Shown: in pieces, positions 8,209 to 16,511 of the stretch | Layout: every line of letters starts with the position of its first letter | Position numbering within the stretch: the stretch's first letter is position 1 | DNA from: DASPWV01 sp046727855 | GTDB taxonomy: Bacteria; Acidobacteriota; Vicinamibacteria; Vicinamibacterales; UBA2999 | Length of the DNA stretch: 22,181 nucleotides | NCBI GenBank assembly: GCA_046727855.1 | Contig: JBKPDL010000125.1 | Span: 1-22,181, forward strand | Direction of reading: 5' to 3' | The notes under the pieces: model-generated | Told to the model about the DNA's origin: nothing | Databases searched by the model: none | The model's input: only the letters and a program-made list of their open reading frames with translations | Translations under genes and position numbers: made by a program

Positions 8209-8598
8209 GCGCGGTATGTCGCAGCCGTCGCTGCGGCGGGCCCGGTCGAGGCGCTGGCGGGCGCGATGAAGCGGTGCGAGCAGGATCGCCGACGCGTGCA
8301 GCAGGAGCTATCGGCGCTAGAGAACCTTGTCCACGTAGGCACGTTCGACATGCGGAAAGTCGAGCGCGAGCTGCAAGCACGGCTCACAGAGTGGCGCGAC
8401 CTGCTGCGCCGACAGACACCGATCGCACGGCAGATTCTCGGGCGCCTGCTGGATGGTCGGATAGCGTGGACACCGCACCGAGACGAACGACGCTACGAGT
8501 TTACGGGCCGCGCGAAATTCGATCGGTTGCTACAAGGGATCGTGTTTACGGAAGGTATGGCGTCCCCAGCGGGATTCGAACCCGCGTTACCGGCGTGA
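8209..8598 (+). pseudogene. C-terminal remnant of a second large serine recombinase
   Basis: The frame reads RYVAAVAAAGPVEALAGAMK, then CEQDRRRVQQELSALENL and RKVERELQARLTEWRDLLRR. It closes with ARQILGRLLDGRIAWTP, YEFTGRAKFDRLLQGIVF and finally SPAGFEP. This is the coiled-coil and tail of a large serine recombinase. The final residues come from reading antisense through the 3' half of tRNA-Glu, a typical arrangement when such a recombinase gene lies at its attachment site. The catalytic serine domain and zinc ribbon are missing upstream, so it cannot be active. It is probably the integrase relic of the element bounded by the two tRNA-Glu ends. Confidence 0.6.
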
Positions 8599-8633
8599 AA
8601 GGCCGGCGTCCTAGGCCTCTGGACGATGGGGAC
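8558..8633 (-). tRNA. tRNA-Glu (anticodon UUC)
   Basis: The minus strand gives a complete cloverleaf of 76 bases with encoded CCA. The acceptor stem is GTCCCCA/TGGGGAC. The D-stem is GTCC/GGAC, and the anticodon stem is CCGGC/GCCGG around the loop CTTTCAC (anticodon TTC). The T-stem is GCGGG/CCCGC around TTCGAAT. All stems pair. A partial second copy of its 3' end at 2652 suggests that it served as an integration site. Confidence 0.95.
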
Positions 8634-8736
8634 GCAACAGGGCGAACATTTGCACTCGACGAACATTCAACTATAGCACGCGGATTTCTGCGGCTCCGCA
8701 AGCAAGCCGGGTATGCTACGTGCACCTGGAGGACCG

Positions 8737-9156
8737 ATGCAGATCCGCGTGATCCTGCTGGCAATTCTGTTCGCCGGAGAAGCCACCGCATTTCAAGCGG
8801 AGCCGGCCGCGTTTGTCGCGTACTATTGGCGCGCGCGGCTCGGACGCGTACAGGAATACAACGACTACATCACCAAAGTTGCCGTGCCGATTGACGAGGA
8901 CGCGCGGCGCGCGGGCGTGTTCGAAGAGGTCCGAACGGTCATGCCGACACCCGGCCCCGATGGTGCGCTCCCGGATTGGACCCACTTGCGTATCTTCCGT
9001 TTGAAAACCATGGCGGCGGTGGAGAAGTTGAGCGCCGGACTCGACGCGGCAACCGCGCGCGTCGTGCCGGATGAAGCGCAGCGGAAAGCCAACAGCACGC
9101 GGGCCGCGGAATTGCGCGATCTCGTGAGACGCGAAGTGTGGACCGAGCTGCGGTGA
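8737..9156 (+). CDS. Small secreted protein of unknown function, coupled to an ABC transporter
   Basis: 139 residues. The ATG at 8737 is preceded by GGAGG at 8728-8732 and opens a signal peptide (MQIRVILLAILFAGEATAFQ). The in-frame start at 8713 has no ribosome site and would extend before the signal, so it is rejected. The mature part (FVAYYWRARLGRVQEYNDYI, VFEEVRTVMPTPGP, THLRIFRLKTMAAVEKL) has the strand-helix rhythm of a ferredoxin-like or dimeric alpha/beta-barrel domain, but I cannot name a family. Its TGA overlaps the GTG of the transporter gene (GTGA at 9153-9156), so the three genes to 11428 form one operon. Confidence 0.7.
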   Translation: MQIRVILLAILFAGEATAFQAEPAAFVAYYWRARLGRVQEYNDYITKVAVPIDEDARRAGVFEEVRTVMPTPGPDGALPDWTHLRIFRLKTMAAVEKLSAGLDAATARVVPDEAQRKANSTRAAELRDLVRREVWTELR

Positions 9157-10676
9157 ACGATGGCCGCGCGGCGCCGCTCGAGCCGCGTCATTACGTTCTG
9201 CTGTGGCTGCTGGTTCTTGTCTCGCCCTTGCAGGCGCAAGCGCCCCTTCAATGGGGCGGCGATGCCGAAGGCGGTGCGCCGTTTGTTGAAGCAGACCCGA
9301 GTGATCCACAAAAGCTTGTTGGTTTCGACGTCGAAATCGCCGAGTTGATCGCCCGCGAGCTCGGGCGGCGCCCACAGTTCGTGCAGGTCGCGTTCACGTC
9401 GCTCGATCAGTCGGCCATGCGCGGCGACTTTGACATCGGGCTGAGCGGAATCGAAGACACGCCGGCACGACGCGCGACGGTGGCCACCTCGATCCCGTAT
9501 TACCGCTTTCGCGAGGTGCTGACCGTTCGCGAAGCCGATCGCGACAGGTATCGAACGCTGGCCGATCTGCGCGGCCGCCGCGTCGGCACGCTCGGGGGCA
9601 CCATTGCCTACGACATTCTGCTCGAGGCCGAGCGCGCGCATGGCATCATCCCCGTGTCCTACGACGATGACGTGCATCCGTACAGCGATACGCTGATCGG
9701 CCGCGTCGATGCCGTGTTGCTCGACAACGTTCTTGCCGCGCGCGCGATGACGCGCAGCAAAGGTCTATACACGCAGCCTGGCGCGGTTGAGCTCGGTCAC
9801 TACGTGATCATCACCGCGCCGCAAAACATCGAGCTGCGCGATCGGGTCAACGACGTGCTTCGCCGCAGCATGGCGGACGGCCGGCTCCAGGCAATTTTTC
9901 GAAAATGGAATGTCTGGAACGAGGATCAGCCTCAGTTGTACGCAAGCGTTGCGGACCCAGGTACGCTGGATCCGAAAACGGGACAGACCCTCGAGCCGAA
10001 TCTGCGGCCAGTAGCCGCGCGTGTGCGGGTTTGGGAGATCACCAAACGCTACCTGCCGGCCTTGTTTCGTGCCGCCGGCGTCACGCTCGTGCTCTCGTGC
10101 CTCGCCATGGCCCTCGCCGTCGCCCTCGGCATCGCCATTGCCTCCGGTCGCGTCTATGGCGATGTCATCACGCGAGGCGTATTGACGTTTTACGTCGAGG
10201 TCATGCGTGGCACGCCGGTGCTGCTGCAGCTCTTCGTGATCTATTACGGCCTGTCGTCGGTCGTCCTATTGCCGGCGTTTGTCGCCGCTCTCATCGGCCT
10301 GGCTCTGAATTACGCCGCGTACGAAAGCGAGATCTACCGCAGCGCGCTCGACGCGATCCCGCGAGGACAGCTCGAGGCGGGCCGGATTCTCGGATTCAGC
10401 GAGCTGCAGATCCTCCGTCTGATTCGCGGGCCGCAGGCGCTCCGCATTGCGCTGGCGCCGATGATGAACGACTTTGTGGCGCTGCTCAAGGATTCGTCGC
10501 TGGTGTCGGTGATCACAGTTGTCGAGTTGACGAAGCAGACGCAGATTTTCGCGGCCAATATCGGCAGCTGGGTGATCCCGGGCGCGCTCTGCGCGGCGCT
10601 CTATCTTGCGCTCTCGCTGCCGCTCGCACACCTCGCGCGCCGTCTCGAGGCGCAGTGGAAGGCGGGGTCCGAATGA
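9153..10676 (+). CDS. Fused substrate-binding and permease protein of a polar amino-acid ABC transporter
   Basis: 507 residues from a GTG overlapping the previous stop. An N-terminal membrane or signal segment (YVLLWLLVLVSPLQAQ) leads into a family-3 solute-binding domain. That domain shows VGFDVEIAELIARELG, DFDIGLSGIEDTPAR and LRGRRVGTLGGTIAYD, then GRVDAVLLDN, ending near residue 260. A HisM/GlnP-type permease follows: YLPALFRAAGVTLVLSCLAM, VEVMRGTPVLLQLFVIYYGL, NYAAYESEIYRSALDAIPRG. Its coupling loop (EAA motif) is GQLEAGRILGFSELQI. Such fusions tether the receptor to the membrane pore, which removes the need for a free binding protein. The ATPase gene follows with an ATGA overlap. The substrate is probably a polar amino acid, but which one cannot be told from sequence. 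Confidence 0.9.
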   Translation: MNDGRAAPLEPRHYVLLWLLVLVSPLQAQAPLQWGGDAEGGAPFVEADPSDPQKLVGFDVEIAELIARELGRRPQFVQVAFTSLDQSAMRGDFDIGLSGIEDTPARRATVATSIPYYRFREVLTVREADRDRYRTLADLRGRRVGTLGGTIAYDILLEAERAHGIIPVSYDDDVHPYSDTLIGRVDAVLLDNVLAARAMTRSKGLYTQPGAVELGHYVIITAPQNIELRDRVNDVLRRSMADGRLQAIFRKWNVWNEDQPQLYASVADPGTLDPKTGQTLEPNLRPVAARVRVWEITKRYLPALFRAAGVTLVLSCLAMALAVALGIAIASGRVYGDVITRGVLTFYVEVMRGTPVLLQLFVIYYGLSSVVLLPAFVAALIGLALNYAAYESEIYRSALDAIPRGQLEAGRILGFSELQILRLIRGPQALRIALAPMMNDFVALLKDSSLVSVITVVELTKQTQIFAANIGSWVIPGALCAALYLALSLPLAHLARRLEAQWKAGSE

Positions 10677-11428
10677 GTCTCGTCGAGCTACGGGGAGTTC
10701 GTCTCTCTCGCGGCGCGCGCGAGATTCTGTGCGGCATCGATCTCGGCGTCGAGCGAGGTGAAGTCCTGGCGCTCATGGGGCTGTCCGGGTCCGGCAAAAC
10801 GACCGCCTTGCGCTCAATCGCCGGACTCGAACGGTTTGACGCCGGCGAGATTCGCGTCGACACGGCCACGATCGGCGCGCGCATGGACCCACGCCGCGCG
10901 CGGCACGCCCTGCATCAGCGCGTCGGCATGGTGTTTCAGTTCCACTTCTTGTTCGAGCACCTCTCCGCGTTGGACAACATCTGCCTGGCCCCGGTTCACG
11001 TCCAGCGCAAGCCGCGTGCCGACGCCGAACGGCGCGCGCGCGAACTTCTCGATGAGCTCGGCGTGGGCCACCGCGCCAACGCATTTCCGCGCGAGCTCTC
11101 TGGAGGCGAAGCGCAGCGCGTTGCGATTGCGCGGGCGCTGGCGGTGGATCCGCCGGTGCTGCTGCTCGACGAACCCACGGCGTCGCTCGACCCTGCGAGA
11201 CGCAATGAGCTGTGCGATTCGCTTCGGCAGCTTGCGTCGGAAGGACGCACGCTGCTCATGACATCCCATGACGACGAGTTCGTTCGCGATGCGGCGACGC
11301 GCGTCGTAGTACTGGCCGGCGGATGCGTCGTCGAGGAGGGCGACCCGCATCGCGTGCTCACCGCGCCGCAGCACGCCGCAACGCGGGAACTGTTGCAGCT
11401 CGAGCGAAGCGCGAACCGCCCACGTTAG
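10673..11428 (+). CDS. Amino-acid ABC transporter ATP-binding protein
   Basis: 251 residues, starting at the ATG that overlaps the permease stop. Every nucleotide-binding motif is present: Walker A GLSGSGKT (36-43), Q-loop Gln89 in MVFQF, signature LSGGE (142-146), Walker B VLLLDE (162-167), D-loop SLD and switch His199 in TSHDD. It is of the GlnQ/HisP type and powers the fused permease encoded just upstream. FVRDAATRVVVLAGGCVVEE near the end is the common end of these ATPases. Nothing is missing, and I expect it to be active. Confidence 0.92.
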   Translation: MSLVELRGVRLSRGAREILCGIDLGVERGEVLALMGLSGSGKTTALRSIAGLERFDAGEIRVDTATIGARMDPRRARHALHQRVGMVFQFHFLFEHLSALDNICLAPVHVQRKPRADAERRARELLDELGVGHRANAFPRELSGGEAQRVAIARALAVDPPVLLLDEPTASLDPARRNELCDSLRQLASEGRTLLMTSHDDEFVRDAATRVVVLAGGCVVEEGDPHRVLTAPQHAATRELLQLERSANRPR

Positions 11429-11467
11429 CGCTCGATTCGGCGAAAGGCCGCCTATGGCAACGCTTAC

Positions 11468-12076
11468 TTAGATAGTGCCACGACCGGCGTGAGCGCCTCT
11501 ATAGAAGGCGATTGCCGAGATCAGTGTGCCAATGATGGCCAGTGTGATGATGCAGGCGACCACCACTTCGAAGACCGTCGAATCCATCCAGGTGAGAAGT
11601 CGACCTCCGAACCGGGCGGCAAGTGCCGCTTCGACGCCGAAACGAAACAGACGTACCGCAGCCAGGGTCGAGAAGAAGCGCCAGCGATCGAGCTTGAAGG
11701 CGCCACTGGTGAGCACAAATGCCGTGAACGGAAAGGGCGGCGGGATGACGGCGAGCGCGGCCACTGCGGCGGCGGCCGAACGGCTGACGCGCTGCTGCAC
11801 ACGTTTGAGCCGTGACTGCTTGATGAAGCGGGCAAGGCCCGCTTCACCGATCGTGTGACCGATCCAGTACGTGAGCGCGGCACCAATGACGGAACCGGCC
11901 GTGGCAGCGAGGGCATAGAGCCAAAACAGCTCCGAGCGCCAGGCCGCGAGGATGATCAGCGTGACGTCGATCCCCAGCGGCAGAAAGAAAATTAGCGACG
12001 AGTCGAGAACTCCAAGCGCGACGAGTCCGGCCGGCGTGAGGAAATATGCAAAAAATGACGAGAACAGGCCGCGCAT
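11468..12076 (-). CDS. VTT/DedA-like (SNARE-associated family) membrane protein
   Basis: 202 residues with several membrane segments. SSLIFFLPLGIDVTLIILAA near the start, SVIGAALTYWIGHTIGEAGL in the middle and VAALAVIPPPFPFTAFVLTS later are the landmarks of the VTT domain: the G-xx-xx-Y-xx-G motif and the re-entrant proline-rich stretch. Members of this family act as lipid scramblases or flippases, or affect membrane homeostasis. The exact role here is not known. It is convergent with the transporter operon, about 40 bases apart. Confidence 0.8.
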   Translation of the reverse strand: MRGLFSSFFAYFLTPAGLVALGVLDSSLIFFLPLGIDVTLIILAAWRSELFWLYALAATAGSVIGAALTYWIGHTIGEAGLARFIKQSRLKRVQQRVSRSAAAAVAALAVIPPPFPFTAFVLTSGAFKLDRWRFFSTLAAVRLFRFGVEAALAARFGGRLLTWMDSTVFEVVVACIITLAIIGTLISAIAFYRGAHAGRGTI

Positions 12077-12186
12077 GGGTCCACGCGCGGCTACGGCGTC
12101 TTCAACTCTTCCCTCGTCTTACCGAAAGCCGCCAGTTCCGCATTTGTTCATTGATTCAGCCGCGAAACTAATCGACTGTCAGTGCG

Positions 12187-12732
12187 TTATCCAACCGTGA
12201 ACGGAATGCTCGCGCGCGTCGCGCCCCAGTCGATATGGAGCGTGCCGCCCGCGGGCGTGTCGTCAATCGAGATGGTGAGTTGGTCAGCAGGACTCGCCGG
12301 CTTGCCCATCGTCATCGGCACGCGGCCGAGATCCTCGCCGGCGGGGTAGGGGATGCCCCATCCCTTTTCGCGCTTGCTCACAATCAGCTGCCACTGACCC
12401 TTGACGGGAATGGTGTGCAGCCCGTAGCGCCCCGCTGGGAGCGAGAGATTGCCGAACTTGAGCGCCTTGTTCGTGATCAGCGTGGTCTGCTCGTCAGCGC
12501 CAGTTCGCCATTCCTTGCCTTCGTACGGATCGATGTCCTTACCGGGGGTGCGGCCCTTCAGCAACGGGCGGCCGTACTCGATGGCGAGGTTGGCGCCGTC
12601 GATGGTCCACTCGCTGCGCACGTGAGGGCTGCCGCCCCCGCCTTTGCCTAATTCCGTGGTTTTCTGCGCGTAACTTGTGCTCATAAACGCCGCAATCGTA
12701 AGTGTTGCGGCCAAGAAAATCAGACGACGCAT
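12187..12732 (-). CDS. DUF2911 domain secreted protein
   Basis: 181 residues with a signal peptide (MRRLIFLAATLTIAAFMSTS) and a good ribosome site (AAGGAGA about 6 bases before the ATG). The mature part has the DUF2911 signature: IEYGRPLLKGRTPG, then EWRTGADEQTTLITNKALKF, then LPAGRYGLHTIPVKGQW, and finally WGIPYP. The function of this family is unknown. It is frequent in Acidobacteriota, Bacteroidota and related groups, usually as an exported beta-rich domain of about this length. Confidence 0.85.
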   Translation of the reverse strand: MRRLIFLAATLTIAAFMSTSYAQKTTELGKGGGGSPHVRSEWTIDGANLAIEYGRPLLKGRTPGKDIDPYEGKEWRTGADEQTTLITNKALKFGNLSLPAGRYGLHTIPVKGQWQLIVSKREKGWGIPYPAGEDLGRVPMTMGKPASPADQLTISIDDTPAGGTLHIDWGATRASIPFTVG

Positions 12733-12769
12733 GTGGTCTCCTTGGGTTTAAGTTGTGGTCTATGGAATC

Positions 12770-13039
12770 TTACCGTGCGAACACACGCCTGCGGCTCAGC
12801 CGGGCAAGGTCTTGAGCCTTGGCTGCAATTAGTGCTTCCTTCTTCGCGCGTGTCCATCGCTTGATTTGCTTCTCGCGGGCCGACGCGGCTGCTTGTGACG
12901 GGTGTCGCTCCGTGTGTACGAGCGTAACGGGCCGACGTAAAGATGTGAATTGACCCCCAACTTCTTCTTCATCCTCTCGCAAGTGCACATCGATGTCTGC
13001 GGTGTGGCCGACATAAAGAGCGCCATCAGCGCATTTCAA
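12770..13039 (-). CDS. GIY-YIG nuclease family protein (possibly altered active site)
   Basis: 89 residues from a TTG (LKCADGALYVGHTADI). In-frame sequence upstream adds IVYI, giving the full 'VYILKCADGALYVG' GIY-YIG core, so the true start is a little further up and no ATG is seen there. RRPVTLVHTERHPSQAAASA, then REKQIKRWTRAKKEALIAA, contain the conserved Glu region. The arginine usually found about eight residues after the YIG core ('DL-xRR') reads DIDVHLRE here, so the catalytic Arg may be shifted or lost. Proteins of this UPF0213-like type are small, lone nucleases of poorly known role. It lies on the minus strand upstream of the DUF2911 gene. Confidence 0.7.
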   Translation of the reverse strand: MKCADGALYVGHTADIDVHLREDEEEVGGQFTSLRRPVTLVHTERHPSQAAASAREKQIKRWTRAKKEALIAAKAQDLARLSRRRVFAR

Positions 13040-13121
13040 GATGTAGACAATCGCGGGGTGGCGCGGCTGATGAAGGTACCCCGGCCCGCCATGAGCGAGG
13101 CTGCGAAGCCTGGGAGTCGAA

Positions 13122-13158
13122 TGGTGGGCCGTGTTGGGATCGAACCAACGACCCTCTG
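13122..13158 (-). repeat. tRNA-Lys 3' fragment, probable attachment site
   Basis: The minus strand carries the 3' half of a tRNA: a perfect T-arm (GTTGG TTCGATC CCAAC), an acceptor strand ACGGCCC, a discriminator A, and CCA. The last bases of the anticodon stem (CAGAG) and the variable loop come before it. The anticodon, D-arm and 5' acceptor are absent, because the sequence beyond 13158 no longer matches. The acceptor and T-arm are those common for bacterial tRNA-Lys. The fragment directly precedes a tyrosine integrase, so I read it as the att end of a tRNA-targeted element. Confidence 0.6.
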
Positions 13159-13179
13159 TACCAAATCGTTCGTCTTAAT

Positions 13180-14262
13180 CTAGCGGAACGCTGACAAACG
13201 GCTCAAGCGGCTCAACCCTTGGTACGTATCCGACCAAGACGCTGGCGAAGGCACGCGATGAAGCACTGCACGAGCTACGGGCGGCCTCAGTCGGCCGTGA
13301 CCCTGCCGCAGACCGTCAGCGCGCCAAGGTTCAGACGTTCGGCGCATTGTCCGACTTGTATGTGGAGAAGCACGCGAAGCGTCACAAGCGAAGCTGGCGC
13401 GGCGACGCGCGCATGATTCGGCAAGAACTTGACGGTTGGAAGGATGGCCTGTCGCGTCGATTCGTCGCACGGACGTACGCGACTTCCTCGATGCGATCGT
13501 GGAACGTGGCGCGCCTGTGCTCGCCAATCGCGTCCTCTCGCTGGTGCGTAAGATGCTGAACTTCGCGATCGACGTCGAATGGATCGACGCGAACCCTGCT
13601 CAGCGCATGGCGCGACCGAGCGCGGAGCAGTCACGCACACGTGTTCTGACCGCTGATGAATTGCGTGCCGTCTGGGAGTGGCTCGAAAAACTGGCCCCGG
13701 AGGACGCAGACGCCACGACCCGCAGGCACCTGGCCTTGAATCAGGCGGCGCTCAAGTTGCGTCTGGTGACGGCACAGCGCGGCGGGGAAGTGATTGCGCT
13801 GCGCTGGCAGGATGTTGACCTCGATGGCGGCTGGTGGACTATTCCCGCCGAGCACGCCAAGAACAAGATGCCGCATCGGGTGCCATTGACGGCCATGGCG
13901 ATCAAGATTCTCAACGACGTGCAGCAAGTTATGCGTGCAGATAACCGATAGAGGGTGACGTGTTCGTCGGCGTTCGCGGCACCCGCCAGCGGCGCGGCGT
14001 GCTCGATGGCCTCTCCCTAAAGGATATGCGGCCGCACGATTTCAGGCGCACAGCGGCCTCGATGATGACGTCGGCCGGTGTGTCGCGGCTCGTGGTGTCG
14101 AAGGTGTTGAACCATGCGGAGAAGGGCGTCACGGCCATCTACGATCGGCATTCGTACGACGCAGAGAAGCGCACGGCGCTGGAGACGTGGGAGCGTCAGT
14201 TGAACGCGATCATTGCCGGGAACGACGCCGGGAAGGTCGCGATGTTTACCAAGCGTGCGTGA
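13180..14262 (+). pseudogene. P4-type tyrosine integrase, broken by two frameshifts
   Basis: Three frames are needed. The first (to about 13445) reads TLGTYPTKTLAKARDEALHE, a P4-type N-terminal arm, then DLYVEKHAKRHKRSWRGDAR. The second (about 13440 to a stop at 13951) holds the core-binding domain end and the catalytic Arg in LVTAQRGGEVIALRW, plus the Lys in HAKNKMPHRVPL. The third (from about 13960) holds HDFRRTAASMM (HxxR), LNHAEKG and the nucleophile tyrosine in AIYDRHSY. All catalytic residues survive, but on separate frames, and no start codon is found at the N-terminus. Restored, it would excise and insert the element bounded by the tRNA-Lys fragment. The frame breaks could be sequencing errors, but the missing N-terminus argues for decay. 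Confidence 0.8.
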
Positions 14263-14746
14263 CTCCACTCCATCGACAAAACTCCACGGACCGCGAGCGC
14301 CCAATGTAGGCCGACCGGCACATCTCGCCACACTGAGTAACGCCGAAGCGCGTTGACGCATACGCGATCAGCGACTTAACCTTCCCCGAGCGATCACTCG
14401 GTGTGCCTCCGTAAGCCTCGATATTCTTCGAGGTTTTGAGGCCGACTTATCACAGTCCTATCACAATTCGCGTCGTCACTTAGGAGCCGTCTTCGGCTAC
14501 TCTCGTGCCCGCGGTTCGTCACGACTTGCGCCGCAATCAGTAATGTCGTCCAGGACGAACTGCGCAACCTTTGCCACCGCGAGCGCCTACGCTGCTTGCG
14601 TCGCCCGTCAGGTCGTGTCGGTTACCGCGAAAGATCGAACATCGACTCGCATTGACGTGAGCGATCTTTCTGCGTTCCTCCTCCGATGGCGGCGGGGACT
14701 CCAGGAACGTCACGGCCGAGCCCATCGGCTGGACGGGATAATCTAT
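14263..14746. other. Intergenic region downstream of the integrase relic
   Basis: No gene is supported here. It contains a hairpin with a T run (14416-14437, listed separately) and a short direct repeat TATCACA at about 14447 and 14459. The plus-strand frame at 14543 lacks family signals. Confidence 0.4.
14416..14437 (+). terminator. Possible rho-independent terminator
   Basis: CCTCGA at 14416-14421 and TCGAGG at 14428-14433 form a perfect six-base stem with a six-base loop, directly followed by TTTT. It lies about 150 bases past the integrase relic. The short T run keeps confidence modest. Confidence 0.4.
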
Positions 14747-15547
14747 CTAATGTCGCTGGTCGTGCGGTACGCGGACGTCCACTGCCGCCGCGCCGCTCTG
14801 ATTCGCGCCGTCGACCGCGGTAATCGTGACAGAGTAGAGACGGCCTGAGCCCCCGCCGGACCGTTCGGCCCGCAACTGCACGTGGTTCGCATCGATCACC
14901 AACCAGTCGGGACTGGTGTGTCCATCGCCGGTGCCGTCAACCACTTCATTGCTGGTCACCTGCAGGTCGACCTCTACAGGCCCACAGTTATCCACGATCT
15001 CGTAGTCGACCGTCACGCTCGCCATCTGGTGGTTGGGGGGCCAAAGCAGCGACGGCGTCGCGCTGGCGTTGACGATCACGGGCAGCGGATTCCCCGCATC
15101 GATGAAGACCGTTTCGTTGTCCGCCTCAGGACCGGCCGGATCCGGCGTGGGCGATCGTACGGTGCCTGTGTTCGCAATCTCCTCGCCATCTTCGACGGCG
15201 CAATTGACACGCGCGACCAGCGTGACGGTTTCAGAGGTATCGGCCGCGATCCCGGGAAACACGACCGTGCGCGCGTTCCCTTCGCCCTCGCAGGCACCGC
15301 CGCCGCTCGCAGCGCACGAAACAAAGGTCGTTTCCGCAGGTAACGTGTCGTCCACCCTGACATTGAACGCCGCGTCCGGCCCTTCGTTTGTGACCGTGAG
15401 CGTGTAGACGACTTCCGATCCGGTCATCACCGCTTCAGCGGACGCGTCGACCGTGATGGACAAGTCGGCACCGGCGCCGGACTGCGCCGCCGCGCCGTGA
15501 CCGTGCAGACAGAGGAGAGCCGCGAGTACCGTGAGTTGCTTCTTCAT
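14747..15547 (-). CDS. Secreted DUF11-repeat protein
   Basis: 266 residues from the ATG at 15545-15547, which opens a signal peptide (KKQLTVLAALLCLHGHGAAA). The longer open frame overlaps the upstream gene and is not used. Residues of about 28-155 form one DUF11 repeat (ADLSITVDASAEAVMTGSEV, YTLTVTNEGPDAAFNVRVDD, TLPAETTFVSCAASGG), an immunoglobulin-like domain found in surface and exported proteins. The C-terminal half, with LLWPPNHQMASVTVDYEI and DGTGDGHTSPDWLV, is another beta-sandwich often found after such repeats. The start codon lies 4 bases after the stop of the Vps62-like gene, so the two are likely co-transcribed and translationally coupled. The role is probably structural or adhesive. 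Confidence 0.8.
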   Translation of the reverse strand: MKKQLTVLAALLCLHGHGAAAQSGAGADLSITVDASAEAVMTGSEVVYTLTVTNEGPDAAFNVRVDDTLPAETTFVSCAASGGGACEGEGNARTVVFPGIAADTSETVTLVARVNCAVEDGEEIANTGTVRSPTPDPAGPEADNETVFIDAGNPLPVIVNASATPSLLWPPNHQMASVTVDYEIVDNCGPVEVDLQVTSNEVVDGTGDGHTSPDWLVIDANHVQLRAERSGGGSGRLYSVTITAVDGANQSGAAAVDVRVPHDQRH

Positions 15548-15551
15548 GATC

Positions 15552-16511
15552 TCAGCGGCAGCGATCGTGCTCGCGCGTCGCGCGCGCGAACTCTGCGGGA
15601 TGCCAGAACTTGTCGCTCTGGAACGCGGGGCCCCTTGGGCTATCCACGGCGCCCAACGAAGCGCCATAGTATCCGGGCCAGTTGAGCCACATCGGGATAG
15701 TGGACTCGATGGTGCGCAGTTTCACCGTCCGGTCGTGCCACCCATTGCCGTCAGCGCGATCGCCGCCGATGCCGGCGGTATCGTGTCCGCCAGGGGTGAA
15801 GTACGAGGCGTGCGATCCACCACCGACGTAGACAACCGGACGCTGCCGTCGCCGCCCGACGCGTTCCATGTCAGCCCACGCGCACTCCGAACCGTCCTCA
15901 TGTTGCGCGTAGTTCGCAAAGATCGGACGCGCCTCATCGTTGACGCGAATCTGGATCATTTCCCAATCGGCTTCGTGCTTGCCGATGCCCTGCTTTTCGA
16001 AGGAGTTGTAGTAGTAGAAGACCCAGTACTGCAGCCACGCGCCGACGGCCACGCGCCCGGTGTCGTTGAGGATTGGAACGACGCGCGCGTAGACACGATT
16101 GAACAGGCTGAGATTGGCCTGGAGTCTTCGCGCGTCTCTCAGGTACTCCTCATCATCGTTACCGCGCAAGTTGATGCGGTCATCATCTCGGACCTCATCG
16201 CCGTTCGGGTACCTGCTGCCGCGCAGATAGCGAATGTTGAGACCGGATCCATCCTCTCGTCGCTCGACGATCAGATCATCGTTTTCGCGCTCAAGTCGGT
16301 TGTCGGGATTGTTGGTCACAGCATTCACGCGCAGCGGGAAGTAGTCTTCATCTGAATCGAACCTGTAGACCGGCCTGTGCCGCAACAACGCCTCTCTAAA
16401 GATTCGAAGGTCGGGTTGAATGTCCCCTCCCTGCGCGCGGGCGGCCGGCGCGAGAGGTGCAAGCGTCGCAAGCGCAAGAAGCGCAATACCGATCGCGAGC
16501 GGTGGCTTCAT
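15552..16511 (-). CDS. Secreted Vps62-like (DUF946) domain protein
   Basis: 319 residues from the ATG at 16509-16511, with GGAAGGA about 10 bases upstream and a signal peptide (MKPPLAIGIALLALATLAPL). The longer frame to 16637 lacks a ribosome site. Middle and C-terminal motifs are WLQYWVFYYYNSFEKQGIGK, HEADWEMIQIRVND and RPVVYVGGGSHASYFTPGGH, the HE-DWE and SHA-Y-F landmarks of the Vps62/DUF946 family. The role in bacteria is unknown, and a hydrolytic function has been suspected from the His/Asp/Glu pattern. It is followed at once by the DUF11 gene. An acidic, arginine-rich N-terminal part (DSDEDYFPLRVN, NLRYLRG-like) has no family assignment. Confidence 0.7.
   Translation of the reverse strand: MKPPLAIGIALLALATLAPLAPAARAQGGDIQPDLRIFREALLRHRPVYRFDSDEDYFPLRVNAVTNNPDNRLERENDDLIVERREDGSGLNIRYLRGSRYPNGDEVRDDDRINLRGNDDEEYLRDARRLQANLSLFNRVYARVVPILNDTGRVAVGAWLQYWVFYYYNSFEKQGIGKHEADWEMIQIRVNDEARPIFANYAQHEDGSECAWADMERVGRRRQRPVVYVGGGSHASYFTPGGHDTAGIGGDRADGNGWHDRTVKLRTIESTIPMWLNWPGYYGASLGAVDSPRGPAFQSDKFWHPAEFARATREHDRCR

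Noticed and set aside
8546..8791. Reading frames containing SPAGFEP-like peptides near 8560, and similar frames near 2650 and 13130
   Set aside because: They arise from antisense translation of tRNA 3' ends. The DNA signal is the tRNA or tRNA fragment, not a protein.
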